Below, piece after piece: positions 22,480-33,644 of a stretch of DNA of 64,000 nucleotides; positions within the stretch are counted from its first letter, which is position 1; each line of letters opens with the position of its first letter. The position numbers and the translations under genes were made by a program. The notes under the pieces were generated by a model, which worked only from the letters and a program-made list of their open reading frames with translations, was not told where the DNA came from and made no database searches. The stretch lies in the NCBI RefSeq assembly GCF_046348265.1, contig NZ_JAXMEO010000010.1, one strand, 5' to 3'. Source of the DNA: Pelomonas sp937871895 (GTDB lineage Bacteria > Pseudomonadota > Gammaproteobacteria > Burkholderiales > Burkholderiaceae_C).

Positions 22480-23613
22480 CTACAGCGCCAGCAGCCTGCG
22501 GTATGCGTCCTTGGGCTGGTGGCTGCGGTCAAACAGCAGGGGGTAGGCCGTGCGACCCCGGATCGGGAAGTCGTTCAGCCAGCTGGCGTCGTCGCTGACA
22601 CCCCAGAGCGTCACCCGATCGATCTTGTCCTTGTGCTTGATGAAGAGCTTGAACAGCTCTTCATAGCGGCTGCTGAGCTTGTCGCTCATCTCTTGGGTCA
22701 GGCCGGCTTTGAACGGGTCGCGCTCGGGCTTGTACTCAAAGCGCGTGGAGATTTCGGCGACGGGCAGGTTCCAGACCTGAGGCAGCACATCGACATCGAG
22801 CTCGGTGAAGTGCACACGCAAGCCCAAGGCCGAGAAGGCCAGGATGCTGGCTTCGATCTCCGCCACGCTGGGCCCATCGACGGCAACGTGCGCCTGGATG
22901 CCCACGCCGTGCACCGGCACGCCACGCTGTTGTAGGCGCTGCAGCAGTGCGACACAGGCCTCGCGCTTGCCGGCGCGCTCGATGTTGTAGTCGTTGTACA
23001 TGAGGTGCGCTTTGGGATCGACCTCGTGCGCGAGATGGAAAGCCTTGTCGATGAAGGCCTCGCCCAGGATGTTGAAGTAGTGGCTCTTGCGCATCTGGTT
23101 GTCGTCGCCAATGGCTTCATTGACGGCGTCCCAGGCGTGCAGCTTGCCCTTGTAGCGCCCGACGATGGTGGTGATGTGCTCCTCCATCTTCTTGGCCAAC
23201 TCGGCGGGCTGGATGTAGTTGCCTTTCGCATCCTTGAACACCGAATTGGGCGTCTGCCCATGCCAGGCGAGCGTGTGGCCGACGGCATGCAGTTGGTGCT
23301 GGGTCGCGAAGTTCATGAAGTGGTCGGCCTCTTCCCACTTCCAGCCGCCGACAGGCGTTCGCACCGAGCCCCACTTCATGCTGTTCTCGGGCGTGACTGA
23401 GCCGAAATCGCGCTTGATGATCTCGGTGATGTCCGGGTGCCTGCCGCTCGCGATGGCGGTGTTGATGGCGGCGCCGATCAAGAACCGATCCTTGTAGGCG
23501 TCCTTCAACCCTGTCTTCTCGGCGGCGTTGGCGAAGGCCATGTACTTCAGTTGGCCCGCAAACGCGGCCGCCACACTGGACCCGAAAACAAACTTTCTTC
23601 TGCTGGATTGCAT
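22480..23613 (-). CDS. GH10 endo-1,4-beta-xylanase with Tat signal
   Basis: The 377-residue protein starts MQSSRRKFVFGSSVAAAFAG, a twin-arginine signal, so it is exported folded. The GH10 catalytic domain is complete: NSMKW, HTLAWHGQTP, the acid/base Glu166 in WDAVNEAIGD, NDYNIE, GIQAHV, and the nucleophile Glu271 in VHFTELDVDV. TLWGVSDDASWL closes the barrel. It cleaves the xylan backbone. GAGG lies eight bases before the ATG. Its position opposite the two other glycosidase genes makes this a small plant-polysaccharide locus. Confidence 0.95.
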   Translation of the reverse strand: MQSSRRKFVFGSSVAAAFAGQLKYMAFANAAEKTGLKDAYKDRFLIGAAINTAIASGRHPDITEIIKRDFGSVTPENSMKWGSVRTPVGGWKWEEADHFMNFATQHQLHAVGHTLAWHGQTPNSVFKDAKGNYIQPAELAKKMEEHITTIVGRYKGKLHAWDAVNEAIGDDNQMRKSHYFNILGEAFIDKAFHLAHEVDPKAHLMYNDYNIERAGKREACVALLQRLQQRGVPVHGVGIQAHVAVDGPSVAEIEASILAFSALGLRVHFTELDVDVLPQVWNLPVAEISTRFEYKPERDPFKAGLTQEMSDKLSSRYEELFKLFIKHKDKIDRVTLWGVSDDASWLNDFPIRGRTAYPLLFDRSHQPKDAYRRLLAL

Positions 23614-23744
23614 TTCTAGCGCCTCGTGCTGATGGGCTGACCGGTGATGGACACGGTCAAGTGGGCCGCATTCTGCTTGAGGCTTGGCGGGCTCAAACCA
23701 CCAGGGGTCAGACGTCGATGCAGGCGCGAAAAGGGCCGACCAAT

Positions 23745-23768
23745 GAAAACGGGGCCCGAGGGCCCCGC
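23745..23768 (-). terminator. Rho-independent terminator of the pyruvate dehydrogenase operon
   Basis: On the minus strand a 7-base stem CGGGGCC/GGCCCCG with a four-base loop is followed by GTTTTCATT. It lies 20 bases after the stop of lpdA and would end the aceE-aceF-lpdA transcript. Confidence 0.75.
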
Positions 23769-23787
23769 TGCGTTTGGCTGACGAGCT

Positions 23788-25584
23788 TCAGCGCTTCTTG
23801 ACCGGCGGCACGTCCGTGCAGGAGCCGTGCGCCACTTCCGCCGCCATGCCGATGCTTTCGCCCAGCGTCGGGTGCGGGTGGATGGTCTTGCCGATGTCCA
23901 CCGCGTCGGCGCCCATCTCGATGGCCAGGGCGATCTCGCCAATCATGTCGCCGGCATGCGTGCCGACGATGCCGCCGCCGATGATGCGGTGGGTCTCAGC
24001 GTCGAAGATCAGCTTGGTGAAGCCCTCGTCGCGCGTGTTCGCGATGGCGCGGCCCGAGGCCGTCCAGGGGAACAGGCCCTTTTCGATCTTGAGGCCACGC
24101 GCCTTGGCGTCGTCTTCGGTCACGCCCACCCACGCCACCTCGGGGTCGGTGTAGGCCACGCTCGGGATCACGCGGGCGTTGAAGGCGCTCTTGGCCAGCT
24201 TGGCATCGCCGAGCAACTCGCCTGCGATGACTTCGGCCGCCACATGCGCCTCGTGCACGGCCTTGTGGGCCAGCATCGGTTGGCCGACGAGGTCGCCAAT
24301 GGCGAACACGCTCGGCACATTGGTGCGCATCTGGATGTCCACGGGCACGAAGCCGCGGTCGGTCACCGCAACGCCGGCCTTGTCGGCCCCGATCTTCTTG
24401 CCATTGGGCGTGCGGCCCACGGCCTGCAGCACAAGGTCATAGCGCTGGGGTTCGGCCGGGGCGCCTTCGCCTTCGAACTTGACCCAGATGCCATCGGGCT
24501 TGGCCTCAGCCGACACCGTCTTGGTGTTCAGCATGATGCGGTCGAAGCGCGGCGCGTTCATCTTCTGCCAGACCTTGACGAGGTCACGGTCAGCGCCGGT
24601 CATCAAGGTCGGCAGCATCTCGACGACGTCGAGGCGCGCGCCGAGCGTGGAATACACCGTGCCCATCTCCAGGCCGATGATGCCGCCGCCGACGATGAGC
24701 ATCTTCTCGGGCTTGCTGGCGAGGCCGAGCGCGCCGGTCGAATCGACGATGCGGTCGTCCTGCGGCAGGAAGGGCAGGCGCACGGCCTGCGAGCCGGCCG
24801 CGAGGATGATGCGCTTGAAGGCGAGCGTGGTGGTGCCGCCGGTCTTGGCCTGGGCTTCACCTTCGGTCAGTTCGACCTGCAGGTGCTGCGGGTCCAGCAG
24901 CGTGCCGTAGCCGCGCACCACGGTGACCTTGCGCATCTTGGCCATGGCCGCGAGGCCGCCGGTGAGCTTGCCCACCACCTTGGCCTTGTGGGCACGCAGC
25001 TTGTCGAGGTCCACGGTCGGCGCGCCAAAGGCCACGCCGAGCTCGGCCAGGTGGCTGGTTTCATCCATCACCGCCGCGACGTGCAGCAGCGCCTTGGAGG
25101 GGATGCAACCCACGTTGAGGCAGACGCCGCCAAGCGTGGCGTAGCGCTCGACGAGGGCGACCTTGAGGCCGAGGTCCGCCGCGCGGAAGGCGGCCGAGTA
25201 ACCGCCGGGGCCACCGCCCAGCACGACGACGTCGTACTCGGCGTCGGAGCTGCCGGAGTAGCTGGCGGCCGGGGCCGCGACAGCGACAGGCGCAGGTGCC
25301 GGTGCTGCCGGAGCGGGCGCCGGGGCCGGTGCCGGCGCGGCGACGTCGGCCGACTCCACCGTCAGGATCACCGAGCCCTTGGCGACCTTGTCACCGAGCT
25401 TGACGCGCAGCTCCTTGACCACACCCGCCGCCGAGGACGGGATCTCCATCGAGGCCTTGTCGCTCTCGACGGTGATCAGGCTTTGCTCGACCTTGACCGT
25501 GTCGCCCGCCTTGACGAGCACCTCGATCACGCCGACTTCGTCGAAGTCGCCGATGTCGGGAACTTGAACTTCAATGAGTGCCAT
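23788..25584 (-). CDS. lpdA: Dihydrolipoyl dehydrogenase (E3) with N-terminal lipoyl domain
   Basis: E3 reoxidises dihydrolipoamide with NAD+. The 598-residue protein starts with a lipoyl domain (residues 1-75; lipoylated Lys in VESDKASMEIP), then an Ala/Pro hinge (about 80-105), then a full flavoprotein disulfide reductase. Visible are the FAD site GGGPGGYSAAFRAADLG, the redox pair GGVCLNVGCIPSK, the NAD site IVGGGIIGLEMG, and the C-terminal catalytic IHPHPTLGES. A lipoyl domain on E3 is common in betaproteobacterial pyruvate dehydrogenase. It is the last gene of the operon, 15 bases after aceF. Confidence 0.97.
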   Translation of the reverse strand: MALIEVQVPDIGDFDEVGVIEVLVKAGDTVKVEQSLITVESDKASMEIPSSAAGVVKELRVKLGDKVAKGSVILTVESADVAAPAPAPAPAPAAPAPAPVAVAAPAASYSGSSDAEYDVVVLGGGPGGYSAAFRAADLGLKVALVERYATLGGVCLNVGCIPSKALLHVAAVMDETSHLAELGVAFGAPTVDLDKLRAHKAKVVGKLTGGLAAMAKMRKVTVVRGYGTLLDPQHLQVELTEGEAQAKTGGTTTLAFKRIILAAGSQAVRLPFLPQDDRIVDSTGALGLASKPEKMLIVGGGIIGLEMGTVYSTLGARLDVVEMLPTLMTGADRDLVKVWQKMNAPRFDRIMLNTKTVSAEAKPDGIWVKFEGEGAPAEPQRYDLVLQAVGRTPNGKKIGADKAGVAVTDRGFVPVDIQMRTNVPSVFAIGDLVGQPMLAHKAVHEAHVAAEVIAGELLGDAKLAKSAFNARVIPSVAYTDPEVAWVGVTEDDAKARGLKIEKGLFPWTASGRAIANTRDEGFTKLIFDAETHRIIGGGIVGTHAGDMIGEIALAIEMGADAVDIGKTIHPHPTLGESIGMAAEVAHGSCTDVPPVKKR

Positions 25585-25599
25585 GAGTTCAGCTCCTTC

Positions 25600-27249
25600 T
25601 TACAGCGCGATCCGACGGAAGTCGGCGAGCAGGCTGGCGAAGTAGACGTTGAAGCGCGCAGCCGCTGCACCATCAATGACGCGGTGGTCCCACGACAGCG
25701 AGAGCGGCAACGTGAGGCGCGGGGCAAACTGCTTGCCGTCCCACACGGGCTTCTGGAAGCTCTTGCAGACGCCCATGATGGCGACTTCAGGCGCATTGAT
25801 GATGGGCGTGAAGTAGGTGCCGCCGATACCGCCGAGGGACGAGATCGAGAAGCAGCCGCCCGTCATGTCGGCAGGGCCGAGCTTGCCGTCGCGAGCCTTC
25901 TTGGCCAGCTCGTTCATCTCCTGGCTGATCTGCAGGATGCCCTTCTTGTCGGCGTCCTTGATGACCGGCACCACCAGGCCATTGGGCGTGTCCGCCGCAA
26001 AGCCGATGTGGAAGTAGTTCTTCAGCACCAGGGTGTCGCCATCCAGCGAGCTGTTGAACTCGGGGAACTTCTTGAGCGAGGCGACCGCCGCCTTGATCAT
26101 GAAGGCCAGCATCGTCACCTTGATGCCGCTCTTTTCGTTCTCCTTGTTCAGCTGAACGCGGAAGGCTTCGAGCTCGGTGATGTCCGCCTCGTCATGGTTG
26201 GTGACGTGGGGGATGGTGACCCAGTTGCGGTGCAGGTTGGCGCCGGAGATCTTCTTGATCCGGCCCATCTCCTTGCGCTCGACGGGGCCGAACTTCTCGA
26301 AGTCCACCTTGGGCCAGGGCAGCAGGCCGGGGAAGGCGCCGCCACCACCAGCGGCCGCAGCGGGCGCGGCGGCCTTTTGCGCAGCCGTCTGGACACCGCC
26401 GGCCATCACGGCCTTCACGAAGGCCTGAACGTCAGCCTCGGTGATGCGGCCCTTGAGACCAGAGCCCTTGACCTCGGCCAGCGGCACGCCGAGTTCGCGT
26501 GCGAACTTGCGGATGCTGGGGGAGGCATGCGGCAGGGTGCCAGCCGGAGCCGTGGGCTCGTGGGCGGGCAGGCTGGCGGCGGGAGCGGCCACCGCCGGGG
26601 CGGCTGCAGCTGCGGCAGTCGCCGCAGCGGGCGCAGGCGCCGGCGCTGCAGCGACTGGAGCCGGCGCGGCAGCGCCAACAACGCTCAGACGCACCAGCGG
26701 CGAGCCCTTGGCAACCTTGTCGCCGAGCTTGACCAGCAGCTCTTCCACGACACCGGCGTGGCTGGACGGAATCTCCATCGAGGCCTTGTCGCTCTCGACG
26801 GTGATCAGGCTCTGCTCCAGCTTGACCGTGTCACCGGCCTTGACGAAGAGCTCGATGACGGCGACCTCGTCGAAGTCGCCGATGTCGGGCACCACCACAA
26901 CCACCGACGAGGCAGCTGCGGGGGCCGCAGCGGCCGGGGCCGGTGCTGGCGCTGCAGCCGGGGCCGCCGCTGCAGGCGCGGAGGCTGGGGCCGGAGCGGC
27001 AGCTGCGCTGTCCGCGCCGTCCAGCACCAGCAGCAAGCTGCCTTCGCTGACCTTGTCGCCCACGGCGATCTTGAGTTCCTTGATGACGCCAGCGTGGCTC
27101 GACGGAATCTCCATCGAAGCCTTGTCGCTCTCGACCGTCACCAGGCTTTGCTCGGCCTTCACGGTGTCGCCCACCTTGACCAGCAGCTCGATCACCGCCA
27201 CCTCGGCAAAGTCGCCGATGTCCGGAACCTTCACTTCAATCAGTGCCAT
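25600..27249 (-). CDS. aceF: Pyruvate dehydrogenase E2, dihydrolipoamide acetyltransferase
   Basis: The 549-residue protein has two lipoyl domains (residues about 1-75 and 118-192, each with ESDKASMEIPSS), Ala/Pro-rich linkers, a peripheral subunit-binding domain (SPSIRKFARELGVPLAEVKG) and a C-terminal acetyltransferase core ending in the catalytic SWDHRVIDGAAAARF. It forms the scaffold of the complex and transfers acetyl groups to CoA. It lies between aceE (131 bases upstream) and lpdA. Two lipoyl domains, against three in Escherichia coli, is usual for this group. Confidence 0.97.
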   Translation of the reverse strand: MALIEVKVPDIGDFAEVAVIELLVKVGDTVKAEQSLVTVESDKASMEIPSSHAGVIKELKIAVGDKVSEGSLLLVLDGADSAAAAPAPASAPAAAAPAAAPAPAPAAAAPAAASSVVVVVPDIGDFDEVAVIELFVKAGDTVKLEQSLITVESDKASMEIPSSHAGVVEELLVKLGDKVAKGSPLVRLSVVGAAAPAPVAAAPAPAPAAATAAAAAAPAVAAPAASLPAHEPTAPAGTLPHASPSIRKFARELGVPLAEVKGSGLKGRITEADVQAFVKAVMAGGVQTAAQKAAAPAAAAGGGGAFPGLLPWPKVDFEKFGPVERKEMGRIKKISGANLHRNWVTIPHVTNHDEADITELEAFRVQLNKENEKSGIKVTMLAFMIKAAVASLKKFPEFNSSLDGDTLVLKNYFHIGFAADTPNGLVVPVIKDADKKGILQISQEMNELAKKARDGKLGPADMTGGCFSISSLGGIGGTYFTPIINAPEVAIMGVCKSFQKPVWDGKQFAPRLTLPLSLSWDHRVIDGAAAARFNVYFASLLADFRRIAL

Positions 27250-27341
27250 GTCCCATGTCTCCGTTCAAATTCAGATTGGATGTACGTAGTGCCTTACCCA
27301 GCGGCACCCACAGAACCGGCTTTGCCGGGCTGTCGGGTGCG

Positions 27342-27370
27342 CCCCCTTGAGGGGGTGGCGCGTCAGCGCC
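27342..27370. repeat. Double GC-rich hairpin between aceE and aceF
   Basis: Two stem-loops lie side by side: CCCCC-TTGA-GGGGG (27342-27355) and GGCGC-GTCA-GCGCC (27357-27370). They sit in the 131-base gap of the operon. Neither is followed by a T run on the minus strand, so termination is not expected; they could stabilise the upstream mRNA. Similar C/G-rich blocks occur at 37618-37715. Confidence 0.5.
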
Positions 27371-27380
27371 GCGGGGGTGG

Positions 27381-30092
<2,712 letters not shown>

Positions 30093-30212
30093 CGGGGTCT
30101 CCTGGGTTGTCTCCAAAACGGCCGCAGTTCCGCCCGGCTGTTCCGGGCGGACCGCGTGTGCGGGCGCAGTGTCTCACAGGCGCGTTCAAATTTCCAAATG
30201 GCGCGACTTGAT

Positions 30213-30225
30213 TTCGCATTGTGAA
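30213..30225. promoter_or_regulatory. Candidate operator upstream of aceE
   Basis: TTCGCATTGTGAA is a near-perfect inverted repeat (TTC.CA/TG.GAA) 121 bases upstream of the aceE start, in the region shared with the divergent kinase gene. It has the size and symmetry of a dimeric repressor site for pyruvate or acetate control. The regulator is unknown. Confidence 0.35.
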
Positions 30226-30302
30226 GTTGCCTGTGCAGTCTGCCCGGGCCTACGGGGAGTCCTGCAGGGGCGGTGAGCGGGGCAGCCGGGATAATTCGCG
30301 CC

Positions 30303-32861
30303 ATGTCTTTCCTGTCCCGCCCGCTGGACTCCTTGTCTCCAGAGCCGCTGCGGCGGCGCCTTGCGCTGTGGTGGCGCCGCCAGTCTCCCGCGCGGCAGGA
30401 CCGGCTTGCCACGCTGGGCCCGCTGATCTCGGTGCTGCTCTTCCTGGCGGCCATCATTGCGGCCTTCTGGTACCTGCGGAACGAGGAAATCGACCGCGAG
30501 ATGGAGTCTGTCAAGCGCGACACCGAAATCGCGCAGCTGGCGCTCCGCTCAAGGCTGATCGACAACCAGGAGCAACTCGTGCGCCTCGCCCGCGAGGTGG
30601 TGACGCGGCAGGTGGACTCGCAGGAGTTCGTCTCGCAGGCGCAAGCGCTGGCTGCCGAGCGACCCGAAATCAGCGAGATCAGCTGGGTCACGGGCCAGAT
30701 GGCCTGCCGCGCACGTGTGAGCAATGTGGGCCAGAACGCCACCAACGCTTGCCAGCTGACGGCGGAGACCGGGTCGCTGCCCCGCGCCGGCCGCTCGGGG
30801 CCGCCCGAGCAAGCCTTCAACGCTGCCCGGCAGCGCCACCAGCCGGTCTACTCGCCACCGCTGATCAACTCCCAGGGCGCCACGGTCTTCCAGATCCAGG
30901 TCCCGCTGATGGACCGCAATGGGTTTGCCGGCGTGCTGATCGGCGAATACACCATCGAGGCCCTGCTGCGCTACCACGTGCCCAGCGAGGTCGCGGTGCG
31001 CCACGTCATCTCGGTGATGGACGGCGACGAGCATTCCCTGTCCAGCACGGTGACGCAGATGCCGGGCCAGGTGGCACGCCGCGCCGCCATCGTGCACGAC
31101 GTGCCGCTGGCGCCGGCGCTCAATGGGCTGGTGCTGCGCGGTCAGGGCTGGCGCGCCGGCCTCACCTTCGTGGACAACATCCTCTTCTGGATGGTGGTGG
31201 CCCTGGCGGGCCTCACGGTGTGGATGCTGCTCGGCACCTGGCGCCATATGCGCCGGCGCACCCAGATCCAGAACGCGCTCACGCTGGAGACCAACTTTCG
31301 CCGCGCCATGGAGAACTCCATGCTGACCGGCATGCGCGCCATGGACATGGAGACGCGCATCACCTACGTGAACCCGGCCTTCTGCGCGATGACGGGCTTC
31401 TCGGAGGCCGATCTCATCGGCCGCACGCCGCCCTACCCTTTCTGGCCCAGTGACCGACGCGAAGAGAACGCTCGTTTGTTGCAGCAGGAACTGCAAGGGC
31501 GCAGCCCCTCGGGCGGCGTGGAAGTGCGCATCGCACGCAAGGACGGCAGCAGCTTTGACGCACGCGTCTACGTCTCGCCCCTGGTGGACCACCGCGGCAA
31601 GCAGACCGGCTGGATGACCTCGATGACCAACATCACCGAGGCCAAACGCGTGCGCGACCAGCTCTCGGCCTCGCACGAACGCTTCACCACCGTGCTGGAG
31701 GGCCTGGACGCCGCCGTGTCCGTGCTCGGCGTGCAGCCGCCCGAGCTGCTGTTTGCCAACCGCAGCTACCGGATGTGGTTTGGCGCCGACCCTGCCGGCC
31801 ACGCCGTGCTGGCGGGCGGCCAACTCGGCGGCACGACGCCCCCACGCGGCCTCGATGAGGACCTCGACGCCGTGGACGACTACTCCGGCCTGCCGGCCGA
31901 AGCGCTGACCGAGACCGGCTCCGACCCCCGCGAGGTCTACGTCGAATCGCTCGACATGTGGTTCGACGTCCGCTCACGCTACCTGGCCTGGACCGACGGG
32001 CGGCTCGCCCAGATGCTGATCGCCACCGACATCACCACGCGCCGCCGCGCCGAGGCACTGGCCGCCCAGCAGGCCGAGAAGGCCCAGGTCACCAGCCGCC
32101 TGATGACCATGGGCGAGATGGCCTCCAGCGTCGCCCACGAGCTGAACCAGCCGCTCACCGCCATCGCCAACTACTGCAACGGCATGCTCAGCCGCGTGCG
32201 CGGCGACAACATCGACAAAGAGTCGCTGATGGCCGCGCTGGAGAAAACGGCCAAGCAGGCCGACCGCGCCGGCCAGATCATTCACCGCATCCGCGCCTTC
32301 GTGAAGCGCAGCGAGCCCCAGCGCCAGCCGGCCAACGCGGCCGCCATCGTCGAGGACGCCGTCGAGCTGGCCGGCATCGAGCTGCGCCGCCGCAACGTCG
32401 CCATCCACACCTATGTGGCACAGCGCCTGCCGCAGATGCAGGTCGACCCCATCCTGATCGAGCAGGTCATCATGAACCTGCTCAAGAACGCCGCCGAGGC
32501 CATCGACAACGCCGCCCTGCCGGCCTCGCGCCGCCACATCGAGCTGCGCGTGGTGCCCAAGCACAGCGCCGAGCTGGGCGGGCAGATCGAGTTCTCCGTC
32601 ACCGACATGGGCCCGGGCCTGCCGGACGAGGTCATCGCCCGCATGTACGAGGCCTTTTTCTCGACCAAGGCCGATGGATTGGGCATCGGCCTAGGGTTAT
32701 GCCGGTCCATCGTCGAGTCGCACCAGGGGCGGATCAAAGCCGAGAACCTCTACAATGGCCCCCTCGTCGTGGGGTGTCGGTTCGCCTTCACCATCCCCGT
32801 CGAAATACCCCGGCAGGAGCTCGCAGCCGGCGCGCGAACAGAAAGCAATAGCACCCTATGA
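30303..32861 (+). CDS. PAS-domain sensor histidine kinase with periplasmic sensor
   Basis: The 852-residue protein has two membrane spans (about 41-58 and 293-312) enclosing a periplasmic sensor domain of about 235 residues. A PAS domain follows (TYVNPAFCAMTGFSEADLIG), then a second PAS-like region (VLEGLDAAVSVLGVQPPELL). The kinase core has the H-box VAHELNQPLTAIANYCNG (His about 612), the N-box VIMNLLKNAAEAID, and glycine boxes VTDMGPGLPDEV and GIGLGLCRSIVESHQG. The ELNQPL H-box is the FixL/DctB type. Its stop overlaps the next gene by ATGA, so it is coupled to its response regulator. The ligand is unknown; the neighbouring pyruvate dehydrogenase operon invites a link to organic acids. Confidence 0.93.
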   Translation: MSFLSRPLDSLSPEPLRRRLALWWRRQSPARQDRLATLGPLISVLLFLAAIIAAFWYLRNEEIDREMESVKRDTEIAQLALRSRLIDNQEQLVRLAREVVTRQVDSQEFVSQAQALAAERPEISEISWVTGQMACRARVSNVGQNATNACQLTAETGSLPRAGRSGPPEQAFNAARQRHQPVYSPPLINSQGATVFQIQVPLMDRNGFAGVLIGEYTIEALLRYHVPSEVAVRHVISVMDGDEHSLSSTVTQMPGQVARRAAIVHDVPLAPALNGLVLRGQGWRAGLTFVDNILFWMVVALAGLTVWMLLGTWRHMRRRTQIQNALTLETNFRRAMENSMLTGMRAMDMETRITYVNPAFCAMTGFSEADLIGRTPPYPFWPSDRREENARLLQQELQGRSPSGGVEVRIARKDGSSFDARVYVSPLVDHRGKQTGWMTSMTNITEAKRVRDQLSASHERFTTVLEGLDAAVSVLGVQPPELLFANRSYRMWFGADPAGHAVLAGGQLGGTTPPRGLDEDLDAVDDYSGLPAEALTETGSDPREVYVESLDMWFDVRSRYLAWTDGRLAQMLIATDITTRRRAEALAAQQAEKAQVTSRLMTMGEMASSVAHELNQPLTAIANYCNGMLSRVRGDNIDKESLMAALEKTAKQADRAGQIIHRIRAFVKRSEPQRQPANAAAIVEDAVELAGIELRRRNVAIHTYVAQRLPQMQVDPILIEQVIMNLLKNAAEAIDNAALPASRRHIELRVVPKHSAELGGQIEFSVTDMGPGLPDEVIARMYEAFFSTKADGLGIGLGLCRSIVESHQGRIKAENLYNGPLVVGCRFAFTIPVEIPRQELAAGARTESNSTL

Positions 32862-33481
32862 GCCTGATCCCCAAGAAAGGCAACGTCTACGTCGTCGATG
32901 ACGACGAGGCCGTTCGCGACTCCCTCCAGTGGCTGCTCGAAGGCAAGGACTACCGGGTCAAGTGCTTTGACTCCGCCGAGTCCTTCCTCTCACGCTACGA
33001 CCCGCGCGAAGTCGCCTGCCTGATCGCTGACATCCGCATGGATGGCATGACTGGCCTGGAGCTGCAAGACCGCCTGATCGAGCGCAAGAGCCCCCTGCCC
33101 ATCGTCTTCATCACCGGCCACGGCGACGTGCCCATGGCAGTGCAGACCATGAAGAAGGGTGCGATGGACTTCATCGAGAAACCCTTCAAGGAAGCCGAGC
33201 TGCTGGCCCTGGTCGAGCGCATGCTCGAACAAGCCCGCGAGGCCTTCTCCAGCCAGCAGGAAGCCGCCAGCCGCGACGCCCTGCTCGCCCGCCTGACCAC
33301 CCGCGAAGCCCAGGTGCTGGAGCGCATCGTGGCCGGCCGCCTGAACAAGCAGATCGCCGACGACCTCGGCATCAGCATCAAGACGGTCGAAGCCCACCGC
33401 GCCAACATCATGGAAAAGCTCAACGCCAACACCGTGGCCGATCTGCTCAAGATCGCGCTGGGGGCGACGGCGAAGGCTTGA
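32858..33481 (+). CDS. FixJ-type response regulator with LuxR helix-turn-helix
   Basis: The 207-residue protein has a receiver domain (VVDDDEAVRDSL; phospho-Asp in LIADIRMDGMTG; Thr in FITGHGDVPMAV; Lys in DFIEKPFKE) and a C-terminal LuxR/FixJ helix-turn-helix (LTTREAQVLERIVAGRLNKQ, IADDLGISIKTVEAHRANIM). GHGDVPMAVxxMKxGAxDFxEKPF is the FixJ signature. It overlaps the kinase stop by four bases and is followed by a strong terminator, so the two genes form a complete unit. Target genes are unknown. Confidence 0.94.
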   Translation: MSLIPKKGNVYVVDDDEAVRDSLQWLLEGKDYRVKCFDSAESFLSRYDPREVACLIADIRMDGMTGLELQDRLIERKSPLPIVFITGHGDVPMAVQTMKKGAMDFIEKPFKEAELLALVERMLEQAREAFSSQQEAASRDALLARLTTREAQVLERIVAGRLNKQIADDLGISIKTVEAHRANIMEKLNANTVADLLKIALGATAKA

Positions 33482-33502
33482 CCCCCACCCACCTGAAAGA
33501 AG

Positions 33503-33528
33503 GCCGCTGAACCCTCAGCGGCTTTTTG
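33503..33528 (+). terminator. Rho-independent terminator after the FixJ-type regulator
   Basis: A perfect 8-base stem GCCGCTGA/TCAGCGGC with an ACCC loop is followed directly by TTTTTG. It lies 22 bases after the regulator's stop codon. Confidence 0.9.
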
Positions 33529-33548
33529 CTTTCCACCCCCTTGAACAC

Positions 33549-33615
33549 AGCCACAGAGGCACGGAGACACAGAGTCAAGCCCTGAATTTCTCTGTGTCTC
33601 TGTGCCTCTGTGGCT
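33549..33615. repeat. Long extragenic hairpin (CACAGAG-type)
   Basis: The left arm at 33549-33574 begins AGCCACAGAGGCACGGAGAC and the right arm at 33590-33615 is its reverse complement, with one mismatch in 26 bases. The loop is 15 bases. Each arm also has an internal rhythm of ACAGAG/ACGGAG units. This is a mobile-looking palindrome of the REP or MITE kind, sitting between the terminator and folD. It encodes nothing. Confidence 0.8.
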
Positions 33616-33644
33616 TTGTCTTTTTCATCACCAGACACTCAACC

